64,000 nucleotides of DNA from Chaenocephalus aceratus (GCA_023974075.1 CM043788.1:12985216-13049215), one strand, 5' to 3'. Counted from the first letter of the stretch, positions 11,411 to 23,427 are shown. Numbers and translations: made by a program. Notes: generated by a model not told the origin, from the sequence alone.

Positions 11411-12551
11411 TGACCTCCAACTACATTCCATATGAAAAAAAACGTTTCGTAAAAGAGAAAATCATACTTTATTCAGCAGTGCTTGCTTTACTCTTTGATA
11501 GTCATCACATGAATGCATTGTAATAAATGGTTTGGCTGCATTAAATATTACACATCTGTCTTAGTTCTTTATTTATCTACAGAGATCGGGCATCAGAATA
11601 GACCGGAAACTATTCTTTTACCGTTCTGTTTTAATTTCACAATAAAGTTAGTAGTAATATTTTGTTTTAATATTATTGTTTTTTATTAACTACTAGACGA
11701 CTGGGTCATGTTAAGACCATCTTTTTTTGGTTGCTATGGGTTTTTTCCATCGCTTTTGTGTTACAAATATCAAAACAATAACAAAATAATATTCGTCGTA
11801 AACTAAACCGGAAACAGCAGTATATTTTATTTTGTTAACACTGTAAACTTGACAGCCTTTTAACCTATGCTTTTAACCCAAACCACCTACTGGTTAAAGC
11901 ACGTTATTACACGTTTAGAGTAATTGCAATGCAGGAAGATTGTGTTGCTTTTTAATGACTGTTTAAAATGCCTTTTTCTTAATGTCTTTCATTTTTGTAA
12001 CGCACTTTTGAATGTGTTATATTTTATGAAAACATTCAAATATTAAGAGTACATACAAAATAGTGGGAAAGTAGAAGGTCAATTATATAAATATAGAATA
12101 GAAAATATCAAGAAGATACTCAAATGATATCGAGAGTAAAACAGTTTAGTGCCTGATAGGAGGATGTGCTAACTAATAAGGCTTTATTTAAAGAAATGTG
12201 CAGAATACGACAGTGTAATGGTGGAAGTATACACACATTGATAGATGTCTTGTAATGCACTGTTGATGAACCTGTGACCCAAGTTTGTCATTCATTGCAT
12301 AACTACGCTATTGTGTATATGATATGTCAATAAACCTTAGAAAATCTTGAAATCTTGAAAGGGATGTGCAAAATAGCAATTATATACAGTCTTTAATGAA
12401 CTATTAGAGAATAAAGAGTAATGAATATGCTTTAAACGGATCTGCAGATAAATATGTAGTCTTCTCAAGCACCAACTATCAAATATCTCGCCTGATTGTT
12501 GACACTTGACAATCACCTTCACTGAATTTTATTCAGGTGTAACTAAAGTCT
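11411..12551. repeat. Interior of long-TIR element 1, shared with element 2
   Basis: No gene. From about 11820 to 12550 it is the reverse complement of 57751-58615 (for example ACTAAAGTCTGAT at 12544 against ATCAGACTTTAGT at 57751), and 11460-11570 matches 59090-59240. This shows that elements 1 and 2 share interior sequence as well as ends. Confidence 0.75.
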
Positions 12552-12564
12552 GATTATAGCAATA

Positions 12565-15405
12565 TTGGTAAATGATTTAATATCAGATTATAATATTGAT
12601 ATATGCTGTCTCACTGAAACTTGGTTGAGACATGAAGAATATGTCAGCATAAATGAGGCCACTCCACCCAGCCATGTCAACACTCATATTGCTCGAGGCA
12701 CGGGCCGAGGAGGTGGAGTTGCAGCAATCTTTGACTCAAGTTTACTTATCAATACTAAACCAAAATTAAATTATACCTCTTTTGAAAGCCTCGTTTTTAG
12801 TCTTACGCATCCGACCTGGAAAACTTTGCAGCCAATCTTATTTGTTACAGTGTATCGTGCACCAGGTCCTTATTCAGAATTCTTATCAGAATTCTCTGAG
12901 TTTTTATCAACTTTGGTTCTTAAAACAGACAAAGTAATTATCGTAGGTGACTTTAATATTCATGTTGACGATGATAAAAATAGCCTTACTGTTGCATTTA
13001 ACTCTATATTAGATTCTGTTGGTTTCTGTCAGAGTGTAAATAAACCAACCCACTGCTATAATCACACTCTCGACCTTGTTCTGACTTATGGTATTGAAAT
13101 TGAGCAACTATTGGTCGAACCGCATAATCCTGCTTTATCCGACCATTTCTTAGTAACTTTTGAAGTACTGTTACTAGACTACAAAGCATTAGTCAAAAGC
13201 TCTTGCAGCAGAAACCTATCTGTTAGTGCTATAGCCACATTTAAGGAAGAGATTCCACCAATACTTAACTCGATAGCATGTCTGCATGTAGGGGAGGAAA
13301 CGTATACAAAATGTACACCACCCCAAATTGATCATGTTGTTGATAGTGCTATAGATGTGCTGCGAATAAAATTAGACTCTGTTGCTCCTTTGAAAAAGAA
13401 GAAAATAAAACAACATAGATTAGCTCCATGGCATAATGCCGAAACCCGCAAAATAAAGCAAAGGTCTAGACAACTTGAAAGGATATGGCGTTCCACTAAA
13501 CTTGAAGAATCTCGTTTAATTTGGCATATTACTCTCAATGAATATAAGAAAGCACTGCGTAAAGCGAGAGCAGCCTACTACTCTTCATTAATAGATGAGA
13601 ATAAGAATAATGCAAGATTTCTTTTCAGCACTGTAGCCAGGCTGACAGAGAGCCACAGCTCCATTGAGCCTTCTATTCCCATAGCACTCAGTAGTAATGA
13701 TTTTATGTGCTTTTTTAACGATAAAATTGTTACTCTTAGAAACAAAATTAATTACCTCTTGCCTTTGACCAGTATAGTGTTATCAACAGCTCCCGGAATC
13801 GTAAGTTATAATATTACACTAGATAGTAAACTAGAATGCTTTTCAGCCATTAACCTTGAACAATTACATTCAATGATTCTCTCTTCTAAACCATCAACGT
13901 GCATGTTAGACCCAATTCCAACTAAGCTGTTGAAGGAAGTTTTTCCATTAATTAGCACTTCTTTATTAAATATTATGAATATGTCTTTATTATCAGGCTA
14001 TGTTCCACAATCATTCAAAGTAGCAGTGATAAAACCGCTTCTTAAAAAGCACAACCTCGATCCAGAGGTTTTAGCCAACTATAGACCTATTTCTAATCTT
14101 CCGTTCCTCTCAAAAATTCTTGAGAAAGCGGTCGCAAAACAGTTGTGTGATTACTTAAAAAACAATGATTTATTTGAAGATTTTCAGTCTGGCTTTAGAA
14201 CACATCATAGCACAGAGACAGCTCTGGTTAAAGTCACAAATGATATTCTAATAGCCTCAGACAAGGGACTTGTCTCTATTCTTGTTTTGCTCAATCTCAG
14301 TGCTGCATTTGATACTATCGACCATGATATCCTATTGCAAAGACTAGAGCACTTAGTTGGCATACAGGGAACTGCTTTAGGCTGGTTTAGGTCCTATCTA
14401 TCTGAACGCTCTCAGTTTGTACGTGTTAACGATGAATCTTCCACGCAAACCAAAGTTAGCCATGGAGTGCCACAGGGCTCAGTGCTCGGACCTATTTTGT
14501 TCACATTATATATGCTTCCGTTAGGCAATATTATAAGGAATCATTCTGTAAACTTTCATTGTTATGCGGATGATACTCAACTATATTTATCAATCAAGCC
14601 TGATGAAATTAATCATCTAAATAAAATTCAAGACTGCCTTAAGGACTTAAAAACGTGGATGACCTTAAACTTTTTGATGTTAAACACGACCAAAACTGAA
14701 GTTATTGTACTTGGCCCGAAGAATCTACGAAACAAATTATCTAAAGATATACTAACTATGGATGGCATTAATTTGGCCTCCAGTGAGACTATAAGGAATC
14801 TTGGTGTTATATTTGATCAGGATTTATCCTTTAACGCCCACATAAAATCAATTTCAAGGACCGCCTACTTCCATCTACGTAACATTGCAAAAATCAGGCA
14901 TATCTTGCCTCAAAACGATGCAGAGAAACTAGTCCATGCATTTGTTACTTCTAGGCTGGATTATTGTAACTCTTTATTATCAGGGAGTACCAAGAAGTCA
15001 ATCAAGTCGCTTCAGCTGATTCAAAATGCTGCGGCTCGTGTACTAACCAGAGTTAGGAAAAGGGACCACATTACTCCTGCTCTGGCTGCCTTACACTGGC
15101 TCCCTATAGAACACAGGATAGAATTTAAAATTATTCTTCTCGCCTACAAAACCCTTAATGGGCAGGCGCCATCTTACCTTAAAGAACTCATTATACCCTA
15201 CTGTCCTACTAGGGCATTGCGTTCCAAGAATGCAGGGTTGTTGGTTGTTCCTAGAGTCTCTAAAAGTACAATGGGAGCCAGAGCCTTTTCTTATCAAGCT
15301 CCACATTTGTGGAATCAGCTTCCAGTTTGTGTTCGGGCGGCAGACACCCTATCCGTTTTTAAGAGTGCGCTTAAGACCTTCCTTTTTGATAAAGCTTATA
15401 GTTAG
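12565..15405 (+). CDS. L2-like ORF2 protein: APE endonuclease plus reverse transcriptase (5'-truncated)
   Basis: A 946-codon open frame for the protein that nicks target DNA and copies LINE RNA there. Residues 1-200 are an apurinic-type endonuclease with TETW (Glu18), VYRAPG, GDFN (Asp129) and SDH (Asp193, His194). Reverse transcriptase follows at about 470-740: [13 protein letters not shown], motif [15 protein letters not shown] and YADD (667-670). The C-terminal part has [13 protein letters not shown] and ends [15 protein letters not shown], typical of the L2/CR1 group. Met1 is only the first ATG: the frame is open upstream (ILV) and about 20 native residues including the real start are lost. 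Motif A reads LLNLSAAFD; the family has Asp where Asn577 stands (codon AAT, 14293-14295), which should abolish polymerase activity. There is no other break. Confidence 0.9.
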   Translation: MVNDLISDYNIDICCLTETWLRHEEYVSINEATPPSHVNTHIARGTGRGGGVAAIFDSSLLINTKPKLNYTSFESLVFSLTHPTWKTLQPILFVTVYRAPGPYSEFLSEFSEFLSTLVLKTDKVIIVGDFNIHVDDDKNSLTVAFNSILDSVGFCQSVNKPTHCYNHTLDLVLTYGIEIEQLLVEPHNPALSDHFLVTFEVLLLDYKALVKSSCSRNLSVSAIATFKEEIPPILNSIACLHVGEETYTKCTPPQIDHVVDSAIDVLRIKLDSVAPLKKKKIKQHRLAPWHNAETRKIKQRSRQLERIWRSTKLEESRLIWHITLNEYKKALRKARAAYYSSLIDENKNNARFLFSTVARLTESHSSIEPSIPIALSSNDFMCFFNDKIVTLRNKINYLLPLTSIVLSTAPGIVSYNITLDSKLECFSAINLEQLHSMILSSKPSTCMLDPIPTKLLKEVFPLISTSLLNIMNMSLLSGYVPQSFKVAVIKPLLKKHNLDPEVLANYRPISNLPFLSKILEKAVAKQLCDYLKNNDLFEDFQSGFRTHHSTETALVKVTNDILIASDKGLVSILVLLNLSAAFDTIDHDILLQRLEHLVGIQGTALGWFRSYLSERSQFVRVNDESSTQTKVSHGVPQGSVLGPILFTLYMLPLGNIIRNHSVNFHCYADDTQLYLSIKPDEINHLNKIQDCLKDLKTWMTLNFLMLNTTKTEVIVLGPKNLRNKLSKDILTMDGINLASSETIRNLGVIFDQDLSFNAHIKSISRTAYFHLRNIAKIRHILPQNDAEKLVHAFVTSRLDYCNSLLSGSTKKSIKSLQLIQNAAARVLTRVRKRDHITPALAALHWLPIEHRIEFKIILLAYKTLNGQAPSYLKELIIPYCPTRALRSKNAGLLVVPRVSKSTMGARAFSYQAPHLWNQLPVCVRAADTLSVFKSALKTFLFDKAYS

Positions 15406-15992
15406 GGCTGATTAGATTCAGCCCCTAGTTTTGCTGATATAGGCTTAGTTTGTCGGGGGACATCTTACTTCTTCCTTCTCTCTGTCTATACCTGTGTACT
15501 CTCATGTTCCGATTAACCCAGCTTCCCCAAATGTCTTTCTTTTTGGTGTCTATATACGCTGGGATCCGGAGTCATGGATGATCCTGCGGTCCTGTGTCCT
15601 GGATCGCGAGTCGTGGCTGTGGTCCTGGATCATCGGTCCTGGATGGATATCCTCGTGGATTCATCTTCGTATTATACACACATGCATTTCCAAACATTTG
15701 GACTACCTATGTTGCAAATGTATTATCTTTTCAATTTACACACGGCATCTATTGCACGTCTGTCCGTCCTGGGAGAGGGATCCCTCCTCTGTTGCTCTCC
15801 CTGAGGTTTCTCCCATTTTTCCCTTTAAACTGGGTTTTCTTTGGAAGTTTTTCCTTGTACGATGTGAGGGTCTAAGGACAGTATTGTCATACTGATATTC
15901 TGTACACACTGTGAAGACCACTGAGACAAATGTAACATTTGTGATATTGGGCTATATAAATAAACATTGATTGATTGATTGATTGATTGATT
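15406..15992 (+). other. 3' UTR and tail of the L2-like LINE
   Basis: Follows the TAG stop at 15403-15405. Noncoding, with GGATCC-containing stretches (15561-15650) and ending GGGCTATATAAATAAACATTG before the (ATTG)n tail, the segment LINE RTs use to recognise their own RNA. Confidence 0.8.
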
Positions 15993-16082
15993 TAAGGGTT
16001 GTTTATATTTCACATCATTAATCCAAATCTGTAAAGTAACTAAAATAAATGTAGTGGAGTAAAAATACCAGGTTAACCTTAA

Positions 16083-16400
16083 AGAAAGCCCTCAGGATTA
16101 GAAAAGACCACCATCACCCCAGCCACAAACGGTTCTGTCTGCTGCAGTCTGGCAGGCGGTACCACAGCATTCGGACTAAAACCACCAGACACAGAGACAG
16201 CTTCATCCCACAGGCCATAAGACTATGAAACACCTGAACTTAGAAATAACATTCATCTGGCTGCTACTTAGAAATTATTTATCTAATATATCATATTCCA
16301 ATCACTTGTATATAGACTCTTATTGCACTATTTCACTATTTTTTCTGTGTATCTGTTTTATTGCGTAGCACTGTTGGAGGAGCCTGTGACCTAAGGGGGG
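16083..16400 (+). mobile_element. LINE 3' end fragment (Rex1/CR1-like)
   Basis: Reads as the last coding stretch of a fish non-LTR element (KALRIRKDHHHPSHKRF, then SGRRYHSIRT, then RDSFIPQAIRL and stop) followed by the 3' UTR motif AGCACTGTTGGAGGAGCC. It is 5'-truncated and sits between the L2 and the right arm of long-TIR element 1. The family name is from memory of such tails. Confidence 0.6.
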
Positions 16401-16504
16401 GAGGGGGTAGGACACGTTCGATTCCTGTTTTGAATAGTGTGCCGTCGATGGGTTTCATTCCATTTCAAAGTCCTTTTGGACGCTCTGTGTAAACTTCGCG
16501 CATC

Positions 16505-17310
16505 CAATCACAGAGGTTGAGGACTGATCACGGGGTTTGTCAAGCTAAGCACATGGTGTAGTCCCAAACGATAGCTGAGGATTCTGGGTAGTGTAGTGTC
16601 TTCGGCCATCCTAAAACTCCGAAAAAATATTTGTTTATCCGAATCGAAGGGGGAAAATACAAAAGCATTGCACACAATTCAAACCAATCAATATTGTGTA
16701 ATTAACAAGGACAATTTGGTGTTTTTTAGTCGATGAGTAGTGCAGATATCACTGTAAAATCAATCGACAGTAAGGAGAATAGGCTACTTACTTCCGGGTG
16801 TAAAATTCTCCGTTATCCAATGGGAATGGACGCTCGTAATACAATACAGAGGACATGATCATTATCTTTTAAATAACGTTAACTGAAGGGAACAATCTAT
16901 TTGACACAGCTGAAGCTCTGGCCTTCCTTAAAAACGAACTAATTTAATAAAAATCACAGTTGCATTACACACAATGCACTGTTTTTTGAGAACACAAATT
17001 CGTAACTAATGTAATTTTTACATTCTGACGAAAAATAAAAATTATTATGAATACAAATAAAATAAAAGAAGCCTCCCGTGAGTTACTACAAGCTTATAGT
17101 AGATTTTAAAAACGTTGTATAGAATAAAAGCTCACTGCGGGCCATTGTAGAAATGCGTGTGTGCACCACGACAAAGGAGCCTCATTCACTTTACATTGGG
17201 GTTGTTTGCGTGGTGCCGACACGCAAATGTAACAAAGTTCGTGACTCCACCACGCATTGTGGTGTTAAGGAGTCGTGGTGAAGTCACGCATTCTGGTGAG
17301 ATCAGGTTGG
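16505..17310. repeat. Right arm of long-TIR element 1
   Basis: Reverse complement of 10614-11410. An open frame here (17157-17360) is the mirror of one at 10534-10767, which reflects the inverted repeat rather than a gene. Confidence 0.85.
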
Positions 17311-17316
17311 TCTCAG

Positions 17317-17895
17317 CAAAAGTGGTACCCATAGTCTTTAGCCAAGACCCAAATAATTAGTGATCCTCTCTCCTTTGGAATCGATACGTCAGTTTTCCTT
17401 CAATGCATACAAGGTTCACTATTGAGCTGGCATTTTGAAGTCAACTGGTGCCCATTCAATGTGAAACCTTTGATTTTGAATGGTATCACCAAGTAAAAAC
17501 GTATCCAATGTGTTATCTTCAGAGTAACTCTTGTGTCAAGACAACGATACATTACATAAACCATGGCGTTATTTCTGTAGTATTTATAAAATTAGCCATG
17601 GGCGAGCAGTGTCTACTTTCGAAAAATATAAGATTTGTAATCTTGTGATTACAGGTTATTTGGAGTTCATATAATTGTTCCTCCCACACAAACCTGCTAT
17701 AACGCCAGCATGTTTTGCTACCGCAGTGCCTCTTTTTCACACTTGTTGGATTATTAAATTTGATTGAACTATTTACTACTTGGCTCTAAAGGCTCAAATA
17801 ATAGTTTACTCAATACTGATCACTAAAGGAGCACTCTTTAAGTTCATGCAGCTACAGTACCTTTTCTATCTATTTAAAGTTACATGCGTGGTCAG
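17317..17895. other. Second copy of duplicated segment, then unassigned sequence
   Basis: 17317-17440 continues the duplicated host segment (matches 10149-10260). 17441-17887 has no counterpart in the first copy and no gene that I can see. Confidence 0.5.
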
Positions 17896-18537
17896 CAGTG
17901 GTGGGCCGTTAGGGCCAGCAGGGCATTCTCTCCTGGCCCTGTAACCAATAAAATAAAGTGTGTGTGTATGTTTTTCATGAATATTTAGTTATTTCCAAAA
18001 CGCCTCACAGTTATTTTAGTTGGCGGGGCCAGCACAACAGATACTGCTAGCCTTTTGTTGAATGACAACCTACAGTATTTGATTGGTAATAAGCATTAGT
18101 GACAGATTCATCAACAAATCAGATTTTGATGTTCAATGGCAGTATGCCCCCTGGGCCTAGCAGCATGTCCTGAGCTATCCTAAACTTCTGTCATGAACGT
18201 TCTTCGTAGCATGGACTTTATTTACAAATGACAGGTGAGTACATTACTATTTGCATAATTTTAGAGCGACGTGAGAGTGCACAATGACACAAGTTTAATA
18301 ATAGATTACTTCATTGATCAATGTTGGGACATTTCGTCTGCATTTAACCCACCCTTAGCTTACTGTTGTGATTGTTGATCAGCTGTCGTATTGTTGGGAG
18401 ACTGTTTGGCATAATGTGTGCGTGCATTATTTGATTATGGCTGCGTTGGCTGGAACAGAGAGGTGTAAAGTGTGTGTACTATGTGCTTTTCAATTGTTTA
18501 CTGAAGGCCCTGTCTAAAGCCCCACGGTACACCACTG
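17896..18537. mobile_element. Non-autonomous hAT element, 642 bp
   Basis: Ends CAGTGGTGGGCCGTTAGGGC and ...GGTACACCACTG with an exact 8-bp TSD GTGGTCAG at 17888-17895 and 18538-18545. Contains no open frame of note. Confidence 0.9.
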
Positions 18538-18545
18538 GTGGTCAG

Positions 18546-18918
18546 TAATGACAGCCAGGGCATTTCCCATGAGAGGGATATGAGTCAACACTACCATGAC
18601 TCTACAGGTGCGGCCCCTATTATTTATGATTTTTTTTGCTGAGGAAGCTTGTGCATGTCATTCTCACTAAGCACCCTGGGAAGATAACATTTCATATCAA
18701 CCTCATAACTGGCTTTCAACTTGGTCAAACATACATTTCTTTGATGGATCAGTGTAAACATTTGTAATATTGTTTCTGACCTTTTTTATTTCATATCTGA
18801 ACGTATGAAATGACATAACATGTCACACATCGATTCCATATTATTACTGGCAGTAGATTTTGGGATTAAGTTAATGGATTGTTTCAGTAGCATAACTTTG
18901 TTGCCTCATTCGCACACG

Positions 18919-18978
<60 letters not shown>

Positions 18979-19454
18979 AAAGGCAGCAAACTACCATCTA
19001 ACCATCATCAGGGTTCACAAACCAAAATGTCAAACTTCTTATTAACACTAGAACCGCCAACATTCCATTACTCCTAGAACCGCTGAGTGGGGTCAACCTG
19101 CTGAAGAGTCATGCTAAAGAACTCCTCAGTCTTTCCCTTTTGTCATGGCCCTTGATAAGATCAAGCCATTAAACCTCAACTCTGCTTTTATTATCAACAG
19201 TTCCCAATCTATAATGTCCTGAAATAGATGTACCTTTGCTGAGAGTGAAGAAGCTCTGATGACGCCCTGTACGTCTTCCACAGTCACTCCTTATTATTTT
19301 CATGTAAAAAGGCTGCCTGGGATGGAGAAACGTATGCTCGATGATACACCTTGAGTGTGACGCAATTAGCACGTAATGGTTCGACAAATCAGGATCCAGG
19401 AAGAAAATGTCACTGTGTCCTTAATGATTTCTATTTCTAAACAGTTTGGATGAT
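18546..19454. other. No gene; (CA)n inside
   Basis: Nothing coding. A microsatellite lies at 18921-18974, and a TTAACACTAGAACCGCC start at 19039 recalls piggyBac-type ends but has no partner. Confidence 0.4.
18921..18974. repeat. (CA)n microsatellite
   Basis: About 26 uninterrupted CA units. Confidence 0.95.
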
Positions 19455-19690
19455 TTGATCTTTATTCACTCAACAACCCGGAAATAGTATCAACTAATAT
19501 GCTGATGACCTGCTGGTGTCGTAGGGGGAATCCTGCAGTCTTTACACCCCTTTTAAGGAAATGGTGATCAAACACTGTGTGGGCATGCTCACTTCCGTTA
19601 CTCAAGTATCGATTCAGGCACCAATTTGGCATGTCGCTTTTCAATCTTCACAATATTTAACGTCACCACTAGATATTGTGGCCTACATAA
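19455..19690. repeat. Second copy of the 10317-10545 segment
   Basis: Matches 10317-10545 in the same orientation (AACCCGGAAATAGTATCAAC; GCATGCTCACTTC; CAATCTTCACAATAT), with scattered substitutions. It is the far end of the tandemly duplicated host segment. Confidence 0.8.
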
Positions 19691-19879
19691 ACAGAAGGCC
19701 CTTAGAAATTAACCTTCCATGACAGGTCAGACTAATTGGGGAGGTTATATGTGAATATGACATGTTGTTATCACGTGGTGTTAGCAGAAGTGATTCACTG
19801 GTATGTGAGAGAAGCAAGGGGAAGTGAGCTGTAGCACTTTTGTTTCTGCTAATCATCAGAGCTAGTCCTCCATCTAAAG

Positions 19880-20769
19880 CAGGCATGGGCAAACTAAGGC
19901 CCGCGGGCCATATACGGCCCATTGGGCTCATTTAGCCTTTTTCCTGCAATACCCGGCATTTCAGTTGATCCCACTAGATGGCGCACTCTAGACACAATTG
20001 ACCTTTTCTGGAGTCTGGTCTATTCTCTGGCCCCACTCGGCAACCCGGCAAGATCAAAGAACCAAATATTTCACGCTTACATTGGAGGGAGCGAGATTAA
20101 GCTGAGCAATAACAGTTCATGGCGAGTATGGCGAATACAAGTTTTAACAAGCAGTAGCGCTGAGCAAAGTGACTAGAACGCGACCACACACACTTATAAA
20201 AAACACTTATATAAAGTCAGGCAACACTAACCAGGCTTAGTGTGATTCTGTTTATTTGACCTTACTTTAATAACCATCCGTTCACTGTTTTTGACCATTG
20301 TGAAGAGGTAGACGTTTTCCTGTTGTTTTGTATTATTGCAGCTATCGAATAGAATCAATACATGGGCTACATGTGGCCATCACAAGTAAAATCATAACGA
20401 AAACTACGCCGGTAAAATATGTGTTTAGAAAATGGCTTATGCCACAATATGATAGCAACAAGTAGTCAAGATAGTCTGATTAGCTAACATCGCAGTAGAA
20501 TGCCAGAGAAACGTTCATAACAGCGTTGTGATGCCAAACAGCTTTCAAACTAAAACACATTCACTTATGGGGATGGGGGATATTTATCAGCTGCTTGTGA
20601 CCGCGAGTTAACGGGAGAATAAACTCCTGTTGGACGAGCAGCACTGCAGCGGGCAGTAATGCAGCTGAACCACATTAATAAACAATGCACCACGGCACTC
20701 TGGAGAAAGGTATAAGGTTGGAGAAGTAGTTATTTAATTTAATCTGGCTTCGTATAATTAAATACTGAG
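19880..20769. mobile_element. hAT element, left end only
   Basis: Starts CAGGCATGGGCAAACTAAGG followed by GGCCCGCGGGCC, the start of a widespread hAT family. The complementary end is not found before the DIRS terminus at about 20770, so it is truncated or was interrupted by the DIRS. 20200-20769 holds no gene. Confidence 0.5.
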
Positions 20770-21110
20770 GTTACGTACTGTAACCCAGCTTCTATGAGTA
20801 TAGGCGCAGCCCTCTAAGGCTATCGCTATTGGGTAATCCCACTGCACATGTGCAACACTGACAGATTTAATCCACGCCCATCTATGACGTGGGCCCCACC
20901 TCCGGGCTCACTTCCGTATCAATGGGAAGTAGGCCCTACAATCTGCTCCCACACAAACAGCTTTTCTTCAGCTATTTGCGGAGCCAGTGGGGCCCGAACC
21001 TTAGAGGGCTCATAGAAGCTGGGTTACAGTACGTAACCCCAGAACTATATCGTATAAGGCTTCACCCTCTAAGGCTATCGCTATTGGGTTAAGGGCGAAG
21101 CAGGATGTAG
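20770..21110. repeat. Terminal repeat and internal complementary region of DIRS 1
   Basis: The outer end GGTTACGTACTGTAACCCAG (20770) is found again inverted at 21020-21045 (GCTGGGTTACAGTACGTAAC). CCTCTAAGGCTATCGCTATT occurs at both 20811 and 21066. This is the DIRS arrangement in which an internal region is complementary to the element's two termini and serves to rebuild the ends during replication. Confidence 0.75.
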
Positions 21111-21388
21111 TCTACGCCCCACTGGTCCGTCCGTTACCAGAAGCACAACACACACACCCACACACACCTACTCAGTTAATAACCCATGTTCATTTCGCCA
21201 TGCGTAATGGAGCATCACATTCCCAGGGAATATAGCATTAAAAAATGAATATTCTCCATCAGGGAACGAAGGTAGGCTAAATAGGCTACCTGTCGTTTAA
21301 AAAAGTAGAGACCAACATCTCACTTGATTAAAAACTATCAAAGAGGGGGGAAAAAGGGCAGCTCTCTATGTGCCGACAGTCAGGAGAG

Positions 21389-22033
21389 CAGTAGCGTGGC
21401 GTGGGAAAAAAATTAGGGGAAGCCAATAATACGTCCTTTCTTTTGGGTCGGGGGTGTGGTGGTCAATGTAATAACGTAACCAGATGAGTGATTACAGCAA
21501 CCGGTATCATTTTACACACATTTGTATCATACAGATGCAGGACCGCTCCTTTTTTCCTCACTATACACAGCTCCAGTTTGGGAATTAGCCTGTCAGCAGA
21601 TTGTATTTGTTGTTGCTGCTGTAGCGGAAGTTTAGTACAATTATTGTTGATTAAATACTCCAAATCTCCACCCTCCAAGCCAGCCGCCTCTGGCTTCCCT
21701 TGGCATGGCCCTGACCAATCACAGATTGACGTGAGCCTCATCTGATTGGTCAATCCTTCAATTTTTTTTCACCAAGGGAAGCCAATTTCGGCTGGCCTCC
21801 TCTCGCAACAGAGAGTGCAATCTACTGTTTCACCATAACATCTAGAGGGGCGCTGTTTCACTCTTTGTAAAATACTCAATGAGAATGGGGGAGAGACGGG
21901 CCGGCAGCAACACACAACAAAGAATTTCCTAAACTAAACTAAGTGTTTTTATTTATTTATTACAATTATAACTACAAACCGAAAAAACAGGGGAAGCCTG
22001 GCTTCCCTTGGCCTCCAGGAGAAAACGCCACTG
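21389..22033. mobile_element. Non-autonomous hAT element, 645 bp, in the DIRS 1 3' region
   Basis: Left end CAGTAGCGTGGCGTGGG, right end ...AAACGCCACTG, with exact 8-bp TSD CAGGAGAG at 21381-21388 and 22034-22041. Subterminal GGGGAAGCC and GGCTTCCCTTGG blocks are inverted to each other. Noncoding. Confidence 0.9.
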
Positions 22034-22056
22034 CAGGAGAGAGACCTGGACATTAC

Positions 22057-23111
22057 TTAATCTGGCAGAATATTCAGTACTGAATGTGTCAGAGAGGAAT
22101 GGGAGACATCCCTCAAATAAAAACGAATAAAAGAACAGGGGGAAGACCAAGATGCAGCATTGCAAATGTCTTCCACTGACATTCCTCCGTGCAACGCCGT
22201 AGAGATTGAAATTCCTCTGGTGGAGTGCGCTTTGATGTTCCCCGGGGGATCCAACCCAGAGAAGAGATATGGCTGTGCCACAGCCTCACACAGCCAGTGT
22301 GACAGGCGCTGTGCAGATAGAGGCTGCCCTACTGAGCGCTCTCTACAATGCACAAACTGACGCTGGGACCTGCGTAAAGCCGCCGTGCGTGCAATATAGC
22401 ATGACAGCGCGCGCACGGGACAGAGGAGATGAGATGTGGCTTCTTCCTCTGATGTGTGAGGAGGAGGAAAGAAGCCATCCAAAGTTATCACTCTCGATCT
22501 AAAAGAGCTTGTGATCACCTTTGGCATAAAAGCCGGGTTAGGGCGCAAAACAGCTGAGCTGCCATCTCCTTGGATCTGGAGACATGACGGAGCCACCCTT
22601 TTAGCTGATGTCAGAGCCAAGAGCAGAGCTACTTTGGCTGACAAAAACTTCAGGGGAATCTGGTCCAAAGTTTCAAAAGGAGCTTTAATCAGCACGACAG
22701 CCAAATCCCATTGAGGCGCCAACACGCGTGACACAGGTCTGAGTCTCTGTACTCCCCGTAGAAAATGTTTTGTCAGAGGGTGACTAAACACCGTGCTGAT
22801 CCCAAAACCTACTTGGCAAGATGAAATGGCAGCAGCATATGTTTTGACCGTGCTATAGGCCAATTTCCTGTCCAGCAACAGCTGGAGGAATGACAGCACT
22901 TGAGGCAGGGGGCACCTAATGGGGTCCAGGCTTTTCCCTACACACCAACGCAGGATCGCTGTCCATTTGGCTGTGTAAGACACCCTGGTAGACGCGGCCC
23001 TTGATCCCTGAATGGTACTCACAACATCTTGAGAGAGGCCCAGCCCCTCTAAGTGTTCCCGTTCAGGGGCCATGCCCACACACGTTGGCCTAACACTGGG
23101 TGACCGCTGAT
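22057..23111 (-). pseudogene. DIRS 1 tyrosine recombinase, cut at its N-terminus by a hAT
   Basis: Encodes the recombinase that integrates circular DIRS DNA without a TSD. About 350 residues are open: an N-terminal SAM-like segment (SRAASTRVSYTAKWTAILRW; AYSTVKTYAAAISS), SAKRV with the first catalytic Arg, AHSTRG with the His-x-x-Arg pair, and SWSSPCSFIRFY with the nucleophile Tyr, so the catalytic set appears complete. The open frame runs to 23136, but its first eight or so residues come from the hAT TIR. The true upstream coding continues at 25109-25265 beyond that hAT. The stop is at 22057. The second DIRS (50635-51723) has a recognisable but clearly different recombinase. Confidence 0.85.
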
Positions 23112-23427
23112 CAGTGGTGGTTCTACGGGGTGGCACGGGGTGGCAGCTGTCACCTCAGAAAAAGGCCTTGCCACCCCAGCTGCCACCCCATTTGGCAGCT
23201 TTGTTTTGAAAGAAAAAGTTGTGGCTCATCGGAGATTTATGAGAGAAAATCTCTAATGTCCGAGTGCAAGTGAATGCAGCACAAGACGCGAGCCTTGTAA
23301 CCCCTCCCCCGGCCCTGGCTCGAGCGTGGAAATATGATTGGCGGCGATTTCATTTGAACGGGGGACAGCTCAAAACGAGAAGCATTTCGGATCCAAGTAG
23401 ACGGAAGGAATGAGGTATTTGCGGTCA

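Larger units (their letters stand above)
12552..15992 (+). mobile_element. L2-like LINE, nearly full ORF2 with (ATTG)n tail
   Basis: A non-LTR retrotransposon with an endonuclease/RT protein (12565-15405), a 590-bp 3' UTR and a tail of GATT/ATTG repeats at 15966-15990, as in fish L2. The 5' end is cut: sequence before about 12552 belongs to the long-TIR element, and no ORF1 or 5' UTR is present. The site is the same place where element 2 carries a TTAA MITE (57389-57746). Confidence 0.9.
10614..17310. mobile_element. Long-terminal-inverted-repeat element 1 (CCAACC ends, 6-bp TSD), 6.7 kb
   Basis: Starts CCAACCTGATCTCACCAGAA and ends with its complement at 17310. The inverted arms run about 800 bp (10614-11410 against 16505-17310) with small differences. 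TSD TCTCAG is exact at 10608-10613 and 17311-17316, and the duplicated host segment at 10143-10148 shows the unoccupied site (TCTCAA). The interior (11411-12551 and 15993-16060) matches element 2 at 57280-58960. An L2 retrotransposon fills 12552-15992 and a LINE tail 16083-16400. No transposase is visible, so it is non-autonomous or decayed. The superfamily is unknown to me; 6-bp TSDs and such long arms argue against hAT, Tc1/mariner and Harbinger. Confidence 0.85.

Noticed and set aside
15494..15895. 133-codon frame after the L2 ORF
   Set aside because: Lies in the 3' UTR, with no similarity to RT or any domain; two other frames are open in the same stretch.
18820..19077. Open frame with long Thr-His repeats (also 28779-29075, 28785-28997 and 52156-52422)
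   Set aside because: Produced by (CA)n or (GT)n microsatellites read in frame; no start context or domain.
19039..19120. TTAACACTAGAACCGCC as a piggyBac end
   Set aside because: No inverted partner or second TTAA end found nearby.
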